Source of the DNA: Acidobacteriota bacterium | Lineage (GTDB): Bacteria; Acidobacteriota; Vicinamibacteria; Vicinamibacterales; 2-12-FULL-66-21 | Direction: 5' to 3' | DNA: 64,000 nt | Assembly: GCA_003222675.1 (NCBI GenBank) | Contig: QHWT01000049.1 | Coordinates: 195,840 to 259,839 of the forward strand | In this document: positions 1 through 8,502 of the stretch, piece by piece | Numbering within the stretch: position 1 is the first letter of the stretch | How the letters are laid out: every line of letters begins with the position of its first letter | Notes under the pieces: model-generated | What the model was told of the DNA's origin: nothing | Seen by the model: only the letters and a program-made list of their open reading frames with translations | The model's database searches: none | Made by a program: the position numbers and the translations under genes

Positions 1-32
1 TGCAGCATGAGCATTCAGCATTGACCACGGTT

Positions 33-920
33 TCACCGAAATGCCTCCGGGTGCAGCGCTTGCGCCATCAGGCGTGTCCCCTCGGCCACGCGCGGTCCCG
101 GAATGACGAGGCGGTCGTCGACGAGGAACATCACCCGATGGCGGCGGACGGCCGGTAACGAGCCGAGCGCGTCCCAGACGTGCGTTTCCGCTGCCTGGTC
201 GGCGGGCGGGAGCGCGCTGTTGCTCGCGCGGATCTCGAGGATGGCCTCAGGCCGGCGTGCGATGATCTGTTCCGTGCTCGCCTGCACGGCCTGCTGCTTT
301 ACATCCGCGAACACGTTGATGCCACCGGCGATCGCGAGCATGTCGTCGAGGAAGCCGATCCCACCGCTCGCATAGATACCCCGCAACGCGGCGCGCTCGT
401 GTCCGAACACCAGCAACGTTCGCGGCTTCGATCGATTTTTTACGCGCGTGCGGATCTCGGCGAGGCCGCGCTCGAGAGACGCGGCGACATCCCTCGCGTG
501 TCCGTCGTGGCCGGTGACATCGCCGAGCGCGCGAATCGTGGACGTCACATCGGCGAGTCCCGCGTGCGTGTATTCGTAGGAGGCGATGCCCGCGCGCTGG
601 AGCTGCTGTTTCAGATCCGTCTGGCTGGCGTAGATCAGCACCAGGTCGGGCTTCAGCGACAGAATGCGCTCGACGTCGGGGTCCAGCAGGGCCCCGACCT
701 TCGGCAGTTTGCTCACTTCCGGGGGAAACGTGTCGAAGCTGCCAACGCCGACAACCTGCGGCCCGGCGCCAATCGCGAACAGGATCTCGGTCGCCGCAGG
801 GATCACAGAGATGATGCGATTTGGTGATTTTGTGATCTGGTGATTTGGTGATTGCGCAGCGGCGCCGCACAACATCAACATCAGCGTGAGCGCGATCAGC
901 GGTTTCTTATCAGCAACCAT
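33..920 (-). CDS. btuF: Cobalamin ABC transporter substrate-binding protein (BtuF-like)
   Basis: 295 aa periplasmic binding protein of the helical-backbone metal/vitamin B12 class. An N-terminal hydrophobic signal segment (LIALTLMLMLCGAAA, about residues 8-22) is followed by the family opening RIISVIPAATEILFAIGAG and a typical DVERILSLKPDLVL segment. Function as the B12 carrier for the adjacent permease and ATPase follows from the operon and the upstream cobalamin riboswitch; the family alone would also allow haem or siderophore. It is the last gene of the leftward operon, and its start overlaps the end of the permease gene by 25 nt. Just after the signal peptide (about 806-842) the DNA is a period-8 degenerate repeat of gatttggt units, which encodes the peptide HQITKSPN and probably forms a disposable linker. 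Confidence 0.88.
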   Translation of the reverse strand: MVADKKPLIALTLMLMLCGAAAQSPNHQITKSPNRIISVIPAATEILFAIGAGPQVVGVGSFDTFPPEVSKLPKVGALLDPDVERILSLKPDLVLIYASQTDLKQQLQRAGIASYEYTHAGLADVTSTIRALGDVTGHDGHARDVAASLERGLAEIRTRVKNRSKPRTLLVFGHERAALRGIYASGGIGFLDDMLAIAGGINVFADVKQQAVQASTEQIIARRPEAILEIRASNSALPPADQAAETHVWDALGSLPAVRRHRVMFLVDDRLVIPGPRVAEGTRLMAQALHPEAFR

Positions 921-1897
921 AGGAAGAATGGCCCTCCGATGAGCGCGGTGATGATGCCGACGGGGAGCTCCACCGGCGCGAGCAGCGTGCGCGCGAGCAG
1001 GTCACAACCGACGAGGAACGCCCCGCCGAAGAGCGCCGCGGCCGGTAGGACGAGCCGATGATCCGGGCCGACGAGCAGGCGCACCAGGTGGGGGATGACG
1101 ATGCCCACGAATCCAATCGGCCCGCCAACGGAAACGGCGGCTCCCGTGGCGAGCGATGCGCTGAAGAATGCGGCGCGCTGCGCGACGGCGACGTTCAGTC
1201 CGCGTGACTCGGCGCTGTCGGGGCCGAGCGACAACAGGTTCAGCGGCCGCGCGAGCCACGCGAACGCCCCAAACGCGAGCACGCCCAGCGGGAGCGACGC
1301 GAGAAGCGGTTCGTAGCTGCTTACGTCGAGATCTCCCATCAGCCAGCGCAGTGTGCGATACGTATCCGCGAAGTCCGCGAAGTACTGCACGAACAGGATC
1401 ATTGCCGAGAGAAACGCGTTGAGCGTCACGCCGGCGAGCAGCAGCACGTTCGTCGAAAGACCACGGTGCCTGGCCTGCGCGAGCGCGTAGACGATCGCGA
1501 CCGCCGCAACCGATCCAGCAAACGACGCGGCCGGCACCGCCGAGATGCCGAAGGCCGTCAGCGCCCAGTCGAACGTGATCGCGAGCATGGCACCGAGCGC
1601 CGCGCCGGCTGACACCCCGAGCGTGAACGGCGTCGCGAGCGGATTGCGCAGCAGTCCCTGAAACACGACGCCCGCGGCCGCGAGGCACGCACCGACCCAC
1701 GCGCCGGCAAGCGTGCGCGGCAGCCGGGCGACGAAGAAGATCTGCGCGTCGGCGTTGTCGCCAAAGGGAATCGAGAAATCGAACACGCGGCGCAGGCTGA
1801 TCGATGTGGACCCGACGAGCGGCGCGAGCACGATCGCGGCGAGCGCGAGCGCACCAAAGGCAGTCACGGTCCGCAGGAACCGTGTGCCAAGCGTCAT
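896..1897 (-). CDS. btuC: Cobalamin ABC transporter permease (FecCD/BtuC family)
   Basis: 333 aa polytopic membrane protein of the FecCD family, normal length for BtuC. The hallmark GVVFQGLLRNPLATPFTLGV (about residues 78-97) and GGPIGFVGIVIPHLVRLLVG (about 258-277) are both present, separated by a series of hydrophobic helices. It should form the homodimeric channel that moves B12 from BtuF into the cytoplasm using BtuD. The start codon overlaps the end of the ATPase gene in the ATGA arrangement, so translation is probably coupled. Family membership is clear; B12 as substrate is inferred from the riboswitch and the neighbouring receptor. Confidence 0.9.
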   Translation of the reverse strand: MTLGTRFLRTVTAFGALALAAIVLAPLVGSTSISLRRVFDFSIPFGDNADAQIFFVARLPRTLAGAWVGACLAAAGVVFQGLLRNPLATPFTLGVSAGAALGAMLAITFDWALTAFGISAVPAASFAGSVAAVAIVYALAQARHRGLSTNVLLLAGVTLNAFLSAMILFVQYFADFADTYRTLRWLMGDLDVSSYEPLLASLPLGVLAFGAFAWLARPLNLLSLGPDSAESRGLNVAVAQRAAFFSASLATGAAVSVGGPIGFVGIVIPHLVRLLVGPDHRLVLPAAALFGGAFLVGCDLLARTLLAPVELPVGIITALIGGPFFLWLLIRNR

Positions 1898-2730
1898 GCG
1901 CCCTCTCCGGTCGAGAGCCGACGGACAGGAACGATGATGCGATGGCCCGACGGGTGATTCATCACGTCGGCGTCCACGCCGTAGAGCCGCCGCACGTTGT
2001 CACGCGTCAGCACGTCCTCGATTCCGCCGGAGGCCAGCACGACTCCCTCACGCATCAGCACGAGCGTGCTGCACAACGACGCCGCGAGGTTCAGATCGTG
2101 CGTCGATACGACGATGGCTACGCCGCGCTCGTCGTGCAGGCGTCGCAGCAGAGCCGCCACTTCGAGTTGATATCCAAGATCGAGTGATGCCGTCGGCTCA
2201 TCCAGCAGGAGGATACCGGGCACGGTTGATTCTTCCGCCTTCAGGCGGACGTCTCTGCGATCGACCTGCGCCAACGCGGCGGCGATCACCACACGCTGCT
2301 TTTCACCGCCACTGAGCGTAGCGAACAAACGATTCTTCAGATTGAGCGTGCCGGTCGCGTCGAGCATTTCCTCGACGATCGAGACATCCCCGGGCCCCTC
2401 GATCTCGAACGGGCCGAGATGCGGATACCGTCCCATCATGGCGACTTCGAGCGCCGTGTAGTCGAACGCGAGGTGCGTCTCCTGCGGCACGACCGCCATG
2501 CGGCGCGCGAGCACGGCCCGCGAGAGTAGGGTCAGGAGCGTACCGTCGAGCGTGACGCTGCCGCGCTGCGGCTGCCGCGTTCCGGCGAGCAGCCGCAAGA
2601 GCGTCGTCTTGCCGGACCCGTTCGGACCCAGGATGCCGACGAAGCCGTCAGCCGGGACGTCGAGCGACACGCCGCGGACGACAGGCGTGCGCTCGTCGTA
2701 GGAGAACCACGCGTCAGCGGCTCGCAGCAA
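1894..2730 (-). CDS. btuD: Cobalamin ABC transporter ATP-binding protein (BtuD-like) with an in-frame repeat insertion
   Basis: 278 aa ABC ATPase. Walker A is GPNGSGKTT (about residues 35-43), Q-loop VPQE, signature LSGGEKQRV (about 139-147), Walker B ILLLDEPTA (about 173-181). Between signature and Walker B, where relatives have a few residues, there are about 15 extra residues (about 156-171, VDRRDVRLKAEESTVP). The DNA of this insert contains the palindrome tccgccttcaggcgga (2234-2249), which matches the core of the hairpin repeat found between genes at 8421-8440. The insert keeps the frame and lies in a surface-exposed stretch, so the protein may still work. Start overlaps the receptor gene by 17 nt. 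B12 specificity is from context. Confidence 0.88.
   Translation of the reverse strand: MLRAADAWFSYDERTPVVRGVSLDVPADGFVGILGPNGSGKTTLLRLLAGTRQPQRGSVTLDGTLLTLLSRAVLARRMAVVPQETHLAFDYTALEVAMMGRYPHLGPFEIEGPGDVSIVEEMLDATGTLNLKNRLFATLSGGEKQRVVIAAALAQVDRRDVRLKAEESTVPGILLLDEPTASLDLGYQLEVAALLRRLHDERGVAIVVSTHDLNLAASLCSTLVLMREGVVLASGGIEDVLTRDNVRRLYGVDADVMNHPSGHRIIVPVRRLSTGEGA
2234..2249. repeat. REP-like palindrome inside btuD
   Basis: The sequence tccgccttcaggcgga is a near-perfect inverted repeat. It shares its arms and centre with ggcggaccttcaggtccgcc at 8421-8440. Its frame on the minus strand reads VRLKAEE. It sits where btuD has extra residues relative to the family, so it looks like a repeat that was inserted in frame. 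Confidence 0.6.
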
Positions 2731-4963
2731 TGCGCAAGCCCGCCATCGCCCCGCGACCGAGCGCGGGGAAGCCGAAGGCTTCCTCGTATCGCCGGTCGAA
2801 CAGGTTTTCCACGCGTCCGAACAGCTCGACCTGCCGGATCAGCTTCCATGCGGCGCCGGCGTGCCACACGGCGAAGCCCGGTGCGACGAACAGACCGCCG
2901 AAGGCGCCGAGCGACGGTTCGACGTCGAGCACGCGCCCGCGGCCGCCGCCGCGGATCCATCCGGAGAGGCGTCCGTCCGAAGCGGCGAGATCCAGCGACC
3001 ACTGATGGCGGGGGCGGCGAAGCAGCGCGTCTCCCGCCTTGAACGGTGGAGGCGCGGCGCCGCCATTGTCGACGGCAAGAATGTCGCTGTCGAGGAAGGT
3101 GTAGCCGGCGCGCGCCTGCACGTCGAGCATCCCCACCCGCCCGCGCAGCGTCGATGCGAGCTCCAACCCGCGCGCGCGCGCGTTCGAGATGTTGTCGGTG
3201 CGAAAGTGGCTCGATTGCTGGAAGCGCCCGACGGCGACGATCAGGTCATCGAACGTGTTGCGGAACAGCGTCGCTGCGATCAGCGCGTGCCCGGACGCGA
3301 GCACCTGGTCGACGCCCGCCTCGACGCTGCGGCTCCTTTCCGGCTTCAGCGATGGATTGTCGGTGAAGGCAATCTCGAACGCGTCGGGCGGACGAATCCC
3401 GCTTCCCGCGGACGCGCGCAGCTTCGTCGAACGCGCCGCGCCAGGGCGAACATACCAGGCGGCAGCGATCCGCGGGTTCGCCGAGACCACGCGATCAGAG
3501 TCAAACGCGGGACGAGAGCTGAACGGTTGCGAGATGCCCGCAAGTGGATCGCGCCGGATGTCTTCGACGCGAAGACCGGCCGTCACGAACACGCGATCGG
3601 CCGCGCTCCAGCGCCCTTCGCCGAAATAGCCGGCGATCGACCGGGTCACCGGAATCTCGGCGGAGGTGTCGTCCGTGATGAACGTGCTCGTCGCACGCTC
3701 GCGCTGGAATTCAACGCCGGCCGAGAGATCGAGCCCACGCCATATGCTGACATCCGATTGCGCCCGCGCCGACCAGCGCTTCGATGAAGATTCCGATGCG
3801 CCGAACGGGCTCCGAAAGTCGCCATCGATGTTGTTCCACGTCAACTGCGCGTGCGTGCGCACCCGGGACCCCGAGGGCACCGTCCCTCCAATCGAGCCGA
3901 TCCAGCGATCGTCCCGCCCGCGTGAGACAGGATCGATGCCTTCGAACGCGCCAACCGGATTCGAGCCGAACGCGCCGGGGAATCCGCGGTCATCGCTCTC
4001 GAAGCGCAGTTCGCCGCGAACCGACGCACCGCTGCCATGCCTCCATCCGCCGCTGGCACCCGCGCTCGTCCGCAGGTAATTGTCGTTGACAACCTTCGCG
4101 CCGGGCGCGAGACGCGTCCCGTTGAAGCCGTCACTGATAAGGCGCTCGACGCCCGCGCCCCACTCCCACGCGTTCCACGCGCCGGACGAAGAAGCGGCCG
4201 CGCGAGCTGTGCCGAAGCTCCCGCCTTCCAGCAACACGTCAGCGCGAATCGGTCCGCCGCTGCGCGTGACAATGCGGACGACAGCCCCGATCGCGTTCGA
4301 TCCGTAAAGGGCACTCTGCGGCCCGCGCACGATCTCGATCCGGTCGATATTGTCGGTCGACAGATGCGCGAAATCGAAGCCGCCGCCGAACGCGTTCGCC
4401 TGCACGCCGTCGATGAACACGAGCGTGTAGTCCGATTCGCCGCCGCGCGGAAAGACGCTGGTCAATGCGCCCATGCCGCCGCTGCGCGTGACGGTCAGTC
4501 CGGGGACCTCACGTAAGGCATCCGCGACCGTCATCAACTGGCGCGCGCGGAGCTCGGAGGCGGCGACGATCGTCACTGACGACGACGCCTGCGACAATGG
4601 CACGTCGACTTGCGCCGCCGACACCACGATCGATTCGGACACGGCGCTCAACTGCAGCCGTACCGTGCCCGCATCGCGCGGCGCGCCGCCGGCCGTCAGA
4701 TCGAGCGCGACCGGTGCCGCGGCGAACCCGTCGAGCGCCACGCGCAACTCGCAGCGTCCCGCGACGTCTGACGTTTTGAATCGGCCTTCCGCATCGGTGA
4801 TCGCGGAGGCCGCGACAGACGATCCGCAGACGATGACAACCTGCGCCCCAGGCGCGGCGCGCGACTCGGGATCGACGACGCGTCCTTCGACGATCGAAGC
4901 GTCGGCACGCGCGATGAGGATTAGACTGAGGGCTGTAAAAAAGACGGACGTGCGGAAGAGCAC
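2714..4963 (-). CDS. btuB: TonB-dependent outer-membrane receptor, BtuB-like
   Basis: About 749 aa outer-membrane receptor. After a signal peptide it has a carboxypeptidase-regulatory-like beta domain (about residues 25-100), a plug domain (about 115-240, with VADALREVPGLTVTRSGG and the end motif RIEIVRGPQSALYGSNAIGA), and a 22-strand barrel ending in RVENLFDRRYEEAFGF. It should take up B12 across the outer membrane with TonB energy; the cobalamin riboswitch upstream and btuDCF downstream support that substrate. A GTG at 4963 is preferred because AAAGGAGG lies 4 nt upstream; an ATG at 4987 in the same frame would add eight residues with no good ribosome site. The regulatory-like domain ahead of the plug is common in Acidobacteriota receptors. 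Confidence 0.88.
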   Translation of the reverse strand: MLFRTSVFFTALSLILIARADASIVEGRVVDPESRAAPGAQVVIVCGSSVAASAITDAEGRFKTSDVAGRCELRVALDGFAAAPVALDLTAGGAPRDAGTVRLQLSAVSESIVVSAAQVDVPLSQASSSVTIVAASELRARQLMTVADALREVPGLTVTRSGGMGALTSVFPRGGESDYTLVFIDGVQANAFGGGFDFAHLSTDNIDRIEIVRGPQSALYGSNAIGAVVRIVTRSGGPIRADVLLEGGSFGTARAAASSSGAWNAWEWGAGVERLISDGFNGTRLAPGAKVVNDNYLRTSAGASGGWRHGSGASVRGELRFESDDRGFPGAFGSNPVGAFEGIDPVSRGRDDRWIGSIGGTVPSGSRVRTHAQLTWNNIDGDFRSPFGASESSSKRWSARAQSDVSIWRGLDLSAGVEFQRERATSTFITDDTSAEIPVTRSIAGYFGEGRWSAADRVFVTAGLRVEDIRRDPLAGISQPFSSRPAFDSDRVVSANPRIAAAWYVRPGAARSTKLRASAGSGIRPPDAFEIAFTDNPSLKPERSRSVEAGVDQVLASGHALIAATLFRNTFDDLIVAVGRFQQSSHFRTDNISNARARGLELASTLRGRVGMLDVQARAGYTFLDSDILAVDNGGAAPPPFKAGDALLRRPRHQWSLDLAASDGRLSGWIRGGGRGRVLDVEPSLGAFGGLFVAPGFAVWHAGAAWKLIRQVELFGRVENLFDRRYEEAFGFPALGRGAMAGLRIAASR

Positions 4964-5010
4964 CGGGCCTCCTTTCGGCGTGCTCACGCGCCGATGGCTG
5001 AAATGAACGG

Positions 5011-5245
5011 GCCCGGGCGGCCAGGTATCCTGGCTTGCGGATCAGCGCGCGCATCCTCGGCCTTCCCATGATTGGCGGATCCCTGAGATCCTCTCGGGCG
5101 GATCGAAAGATCCGGTCGGCGGATCTAAAGATCCGCCCTACCTTTCACAGTGACTGCCGGTCGTACCGGCGTGAAGAATGGCGCTCCCCGCTTACAGTGG
5201 CGGCACCGCGTAGGCTTCGCACCCACTTCGCATGACCGCCGGGCA
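5011..5245 (-). promoter_or_regulatory. Cobalamin riboswitch (minus strand), upstream of btuB
   Basis: Read on the minus strand, the leader contains the cobalamin aptamer hallmarks in order: GGGTGCGAAGCC (about 5225-5214), GCCACTGTAAGCGGGGAGC (about 5203-5185), GTCACTG (about 5157-5151), GGGAAGGC (about 5070-5063), and the B12 box AAGCCAGGATACCTGGCC (5036-5019). Outer arms GCCCGGCGG and CCGCCCGGGC can pair. It precedes the btuB start by about 50 nt, so it most likely shuts off the transport operon when adenosylcobalamin is plentiful. Oddly, about 70 nt of hairpin repeats lie between GTCACTG and GGGAAGGC, a position that is normally short. Confidence 0.9.
5074..5141. repeat. Three tandem REP-like hairpins inside the riboswitch
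   Basis: Three adjacent palindromes of one type: ggcggatccctgagatcctc, ggcggatcgaaagatccgg and ggcggatctaaagatccgcc, the last followed by ctac. The same core with a ctaaag or cctt centre and a CTAC or GTAG tail recurs at 6471-6546 and 8375-8440. They occupy a variable arm of the cobalamin riboswitch. Confidence 0.7.
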
Positions 5246-5318
5246 TCAGGTGAATCATGTCGGTGCTCCGCGCAAGAGTGCGACGTGCTGGGTGCTCGGC
5301 GCACCGACGATCGACAAG

Positions 5319-5324
5319 TATACT
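5319..5324 (+). promoter_or_regulatory. Possible -10 element for mqnE
   Basis: tatact lies 15 nt before the mqnE start inside the short palindrome gtatactagtaac. A minus-strand -10-like tagtat overlaps it, so this may be the shared core of divergent promoters for mqnE and the btu operon. No convincing -35 was seen. Confidence 0.25.
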
Positions 5325-5338
5325 AGTAACAGCGGCTC

Positions 5339-6457
5339 ATGCTGAACAGGGTTGAACGCGCAGGGCTGGGCGATATCGCCGCGAAACTCGATGGCGGCGT
5401 TCGCTTGTGTCTCGATGACGGCGTGCGGTTGTTCGCGTGCCCGGATACGCTCGCGCTCGGATGGCTGGCGAACCGTGAGCGCGAGAAGCGGCACGGCGCC
5501 CGGACGTACTACAACTTCAATATCCGCCTCGAAGCGACGAACGTCTGCGTCGCGAACTGCCTCTTCTGCTCGTTCGCGCGGCTCCGTCCGGGTGATCCCG
5601 GTTCCTACACGATGTCGCTCGAGCAGGCCTGGGACAAGCTGCGCCAACGCTCCGGCCAACCGCTTACCGAGGTCCACGTCGTCAACGGCTTGCACCCCGA
5701 TTTGCCGTTCGACTACTACACGGAACTCCTGCGAGGGTTCAAACGCATCCGGCCCGACATCCATTTGAAGTGCTTTACGGCGGTAGAGATCGCGTTCTTC
5801 GCGGATCTCTATGCGAAGACCGACGAGCAGGTGCTGCGCGAGCTGCAGGATGCGGGTCTCGACTCGCTGCCGGGCGGCGGCGCAGAGATCTTCGCCGAGC
5901 GCGTGCGCAAGAAGATCTGCAACGACAAGTGCGGCACCGATCGGTATCTCGCGATTCATCGCCTCGCGCACGGCCTCGGCATGCGTTCCAATGTGACGAT
6001 GCTGTACGGGCACATCGAGACGGCCGAGGAGCGTGTCGATCACATGTTGCGAACGCGCGCGCTGCAGGACGAGACGGGCGGCCTGCAGGCGTTCATCCCG
6101 CTTGCGTTCCATCCCGACAACAACCAGATGCGGAAGCTGCCGGCGCCGAGCGCTGTCGACACGCTCCGCGTGCTCGCTGTCTCGCGGCTGATGCTCGAGA
6201 ACATTCCGCACATCAAGGCGTTCTGGATCGCGACGGGCGTGGAGACCGCGCAGCTCGCGCTGTGGTTCGGCGCGGATGATCTCGACGGTACGGTGCAGGA
6301 AGAGCGGATCTATCACATGGCGGGATCGCCGACGCCCGAGGCGATGACGACCCGCGAAATCCGGCGCCTCATCCACACTGCCGGCCGCGAGCCGATCGAG
6401 CGCGACACGTTATACAACGTCATCGTCGGGCCCCAAGCCGACGCCGTCGCGTCATAA
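5339..6457 (+). CDS. mqnE: Aminofutalosine synthase MqnE (radical SAM)
   Basis: 372 aa radical SAM enzyme. The cluster motif CVANCLFC (Cys70, Cys74, Cys77) binds the 4Fe-4S cluster; LEATNVC before it and TEVHVVNGLHPDLPFDYY after it are typical of the MqnE/MqnC/CofH group, and length fits MqnE. The enzyme joins 3-[(1-carboxyvinyl)oxy]benzoate with SAM to make aminofutalosine, an early step of the futalosine route to menaquinone, in the cytoplasm. No other mqn gene is next to it in this window. CofH-like or MqnC assignment is possible but the sequence reads best as MqnE. Confidence 0.88.
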   Translation: MLNRVERAGLGDIAAKLDGGVRLCLDDGVRLFACPDTLALGWLANREREKRHGARTYYNFNIRLEATNVCVANCLFCSFARLRPGDPGSYTMSLEQAWDKLRQRSGQPLTEVHVVNGLHPDLPFDYYTELLRGFKRIRPDIHLKCFTAVEIAFFADLYAKTDEQVLRELQDAGLDSLPGGGAEIFAERVRKKICNDKCGTDRYLAIHRLAHGLGMRSNVTMLYGHIETAEERVDHMLRTRALQDETGGLQAFIPLAFHPDNNQMRKLPAPSAVDTLRVLAVSRLMLENIPHIKAFWIATGVETAQLALWFGADDLDGTVQEERIYHMAGSPTPEAMTTREIRRLIHTAGREPIERDTLYNVIVGPQADAVAS

Positions 6458-6470
6458 GGCGTAACGTGCT

Positions 6471-6546
6471 GCCGGGTCTAAAGACCCGGCCTACAAATGA
6501 AGACCGGCAGATCGTGCCCCTGTAAGCCGGGTCTTTAGACCCGGCT
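6471..6546. repeat. Inverted pair of REP-like hairpins between mqnE and nadA
   Basis: gccgggtctaaagacccggc followed by ctac (6471-6494) and the opposite-orientation copy gtaa plus gccgggtctttagacccggc (about 6522-6545). Each is a near-perfect hairpin, and together they form a larger inverted pair in the gap. The group shares tail and centre with the copies at 5074-5141 and 8375-8440. Confidence 0.75.
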
Positions 6547-6563
6547 TCGCCGGGTAGTACAAT
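6535..6563 (+). promoter_or_regulatory. Possible nadA promoter
   Basis: tacaat (6558-6563) is a good -10 match, and ttagac (6535-6540) lies 17 nt upstream as a weak -35. The -35 would be supplied by the REP-like hairpin. The predicted start lies just before the nadA ATG at 6575. Confidence 0.3.
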
Positions 6564-6574
6564 CAAGAGCTGCG

Positions 6575-7711
6575 ATGGACATCCAACTGCTCACCCACGT
6601 TGAGAAGCAGAGCATCGGCGAGCGGCAACCGCTGCCCGATCGGTACCTCCGTCTGTCGGACGACGAAATGGATGAGCGGATTGTCGCGGCGAAGGGCACG
6701 CTGGGCGAGCGGCTGGTCATCCTGGGTCATCACTATCAACGCGACGAGGTGATCAAGTTCGCGGATTTCACCGGTGACTCGCTGAAGCTCGCGCGCGCCG
6801 CGGCGAGCCGTGGCGCCGCGGAGTTCATCGTGTTCTGCGGCGTGCACTTCATGGCGGAAAGCGCTGACATCTTACGCGGGCCGCATCAGAAGGTCGCGCT
6901 GCCGGACCTCGCCGCTGGATGCTCGATGGCGGACATGGCCGAGGAGGATCAGCTCGAGATCTGCTGGCGCGAGCTCGCCGAGCTCGGCGTCGACGTCAAT
7001 GCCACCGTCCCCGTCACATACATCAATTCGTCGGCGGCCATCAAAGCGTTCTGCGGCAAGCACGGCGGGGTCGTCTGCACATCGACAAACGCGGCAGGCG
7101 TCATGTCATGGGCGTGGCAGAAAGGGGAGCGCCTCGTGATGCTGCCTGACCAGCATCTCGGGCGCAACACGGGCTACAAACTCGGCGTGCCGCTCAATCG
7201 CATGGCGGTCTGGGACCCGCACGAGATTGGCGGCGGTTTGACGGCCGAACAGACGAGGAACTCGACGCTGCTGCTGTGGAAAGGTCACTGCTCGGTGCAC
7301 ACGCGGTTCACCGGGCAGCAGATTGACGCGTTTCGGGCGAAGCACCCGGACGGCAAGGTGATCGCGCACCCCGAGTGCACGTTCGACGTCGTACAGGCGG
7401 CGGATCTCAGCGGGTCCACCGAGTTCATCATCGAGACGCTCCGCAAGAGTCCGAAGGGATCGGTGTGGGCGGTCGCGACCGAGATCCATCTCGTAAACCG
7501 TCTGATGCACGAGCTCGCGCCCGATCGCACGGTGGTCACGCTCGATCCATTCGGCTGCCTCTGCTCCACGATGTTCCGCGTCTCACCGAACCACCTGCTG
7601 TGGGTGCTCGAAGGCCTCGTAGAAGGAACGATCCACAATCAAATCATCGTGCCCGAGGAAACGAAGCGCTGGTCCAGGGTCGCGCTCGATCGGATGCTCG
7701 AGATTCGCTGA
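6575..7711 (+). CDS. nadA: Quinolinate synthase NadA
   Basis: 378 aa, close to the longer NadA type. It condenses iminoaspartate (made by NadB) with dihydroxyacetone phosphate to give quinolinate for NAD synthesis. [19 protein letters not shown] (about residues 51-69) is the classic substrate region; [29 protein letters not shown] and CLCSTMF supply cysteines including the 4Fe-4S ligands. No nadB or nadC is adjacent. It is followed 11 nt later by the dismutase gene and may be cotranscribed with it. Confidence 0.95.
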   Translation: MDIQLLTHVEKQSIGERQPLPDRYLRLSDDEMDERIVAAKGTLGERLVILGHHYQRDEVIKFADFTGDSLKLARAAASRGAAEFIVFCGVHFMAESADILRGPHQKVALPDLAAGCSMADMAEEDQLEICWRELAELGVDVNATVPVTYINSSAAIKAFCGKHGGVVCTSTNAAGVMSWAWQKGERLVMLPDQHLGRNTGYKLGVPLNRMAVWDPHEIGGGLTAEQTRNSTLLLWKGHCSVHTRFTGQQIDAFRAKHPDGKVIAHPECTFDVVQAADLSGSTEFIIETLRKSPKGSVWAVATEIHLVNRLMHELAPDRTVVTLDPFGCLCSTMFRVSPNHLLWVLEGLVEGTIHNQIIVPEETKRWSRVALDRMLEIR

Positions 7712-7722
7712 AGGAGAGACAT

Positions 7723-8346
7723 ATGGCGGATGTTAAGGAAAGCGTGAAGGCACATTCAGTTCCCCCCCTTCCGTACGACTACAACGCGCTGGAGCCGCAC
7801 ATCGACGAACAGACGATGCGCATCCATCACGACAAGCACCACGCGGCGTACGTGAACAACCTCAACGCGGCACTCGAAAAGCAACCCGAGCTGCAGAACA
7901 AGAGCGTCGAGGAATTGATCAAAGGCATCAACAGTGTGCCGGAAGCCATCCGGACCGCCGTCCGCAATAATGGCGGCGGGCACGTGAACCACACGATGTT
8001 CTGGGAGATCATGGGTCCGAAGAAAGGCGGCCAACCCACAGGCACGATCGCCGACGCGATCAAGTCGTCCTTCGGCAGCTTCGACACGTTCAAGACGCAG
8101 TTTGCAGACGCTGGTGTGAAGCGATTTGGCAGCGGCTGGGCCTGGCTGATCGACGCAGGTGGCAAGCTCGTCATCGAGAGCACCGCGAATCAGGACAGTC
8201 CGCTGATGGAAGGGAAGAAGCCGGTGCTCGGCGTCGACGTGTGGGAGCACGCGTACTATTTGAAGTACCAGAACCGCCGCCCCGACTACATCGCCGCGTG
8301 GTGGAACACGATCAACTGGGATGCGGTGAATAAGAGATTCAAGTAA
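7723..8346 (+). CDS. sodA: Superoxide dismutase, Mn/Fe family
   Basis: 207 aa Fe/Mn superoxide dismutase. Metal ligands are visible as His35 in RIHHDKHH, His90 in [10 protein letters not shown], and Asp172 and His176 in VDVWEHAYY. The combination HVNHTMFW with RFGSGWAWL and [13 protein letters not shown] resembles the manganese or cambialistic branch, but the metal cannot be fixed from sequence. No signal peptide, so cytoplasmic. The ATG at 7723 has aaggagag 7 nt upstream, which decides the start; the same reading frame stays open far upstream through the nadA region but that part is not coding. Confidence 0.94.
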   Translation: MADVKESVKAHSVPPLPYDYNALEPHIDEQTMRIHHDKHHAAYVNNLNAALEKQPELQNKSVEELIKGINSVPEAIRTAVRNNGGGHVNHTMFWEIMGPKKGGQPTGTIADAIKSSFGSFDTFKTQFADAGVKRFGSGWAWLIDAGGKLVIESTANQDSPLMEGKKPVLGVDVWEHAYYLKYQNRRPDYIAAWWNTINWDAVNKRFK

Positions 8347-8360
8347 GGCTCGGGGATTCA

Positions 8361-8476
8361 GGACTCATGGCTCATGCCGCCGGGTCTAAAGACCCGGCCT
8401 ACGGTACACTGCGCTTGTAGGGCGGACCTTCAGGTCCGCCGTCATGAGCCACTATGAGCCGTGAGTCATAAGCCCC
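8361..8476. repeat. Composite intergenic repeat: two REP-like hairpins flanked by inverted 7-nt arrays
   Basis: From left to right: a short array gactcat/ggctcat (about 8361-8375), hairpin gccgggtctaaagacccggc with ctac (8378-8402), hairpin gtagggcggaccttcaggtccgcc (8417-8440), then catgagc, tatgagc, cgtgagt, cataagc, cccgagc (about 8443-8479). The outer arrays are inverted with respect to each other (actcatggctcatg against catgagccgtgagt). Confidence 0.65.
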
Positions 8477-8502
8477 GAGCCGATTCACTGTCGGGCGGTG
8501 CC

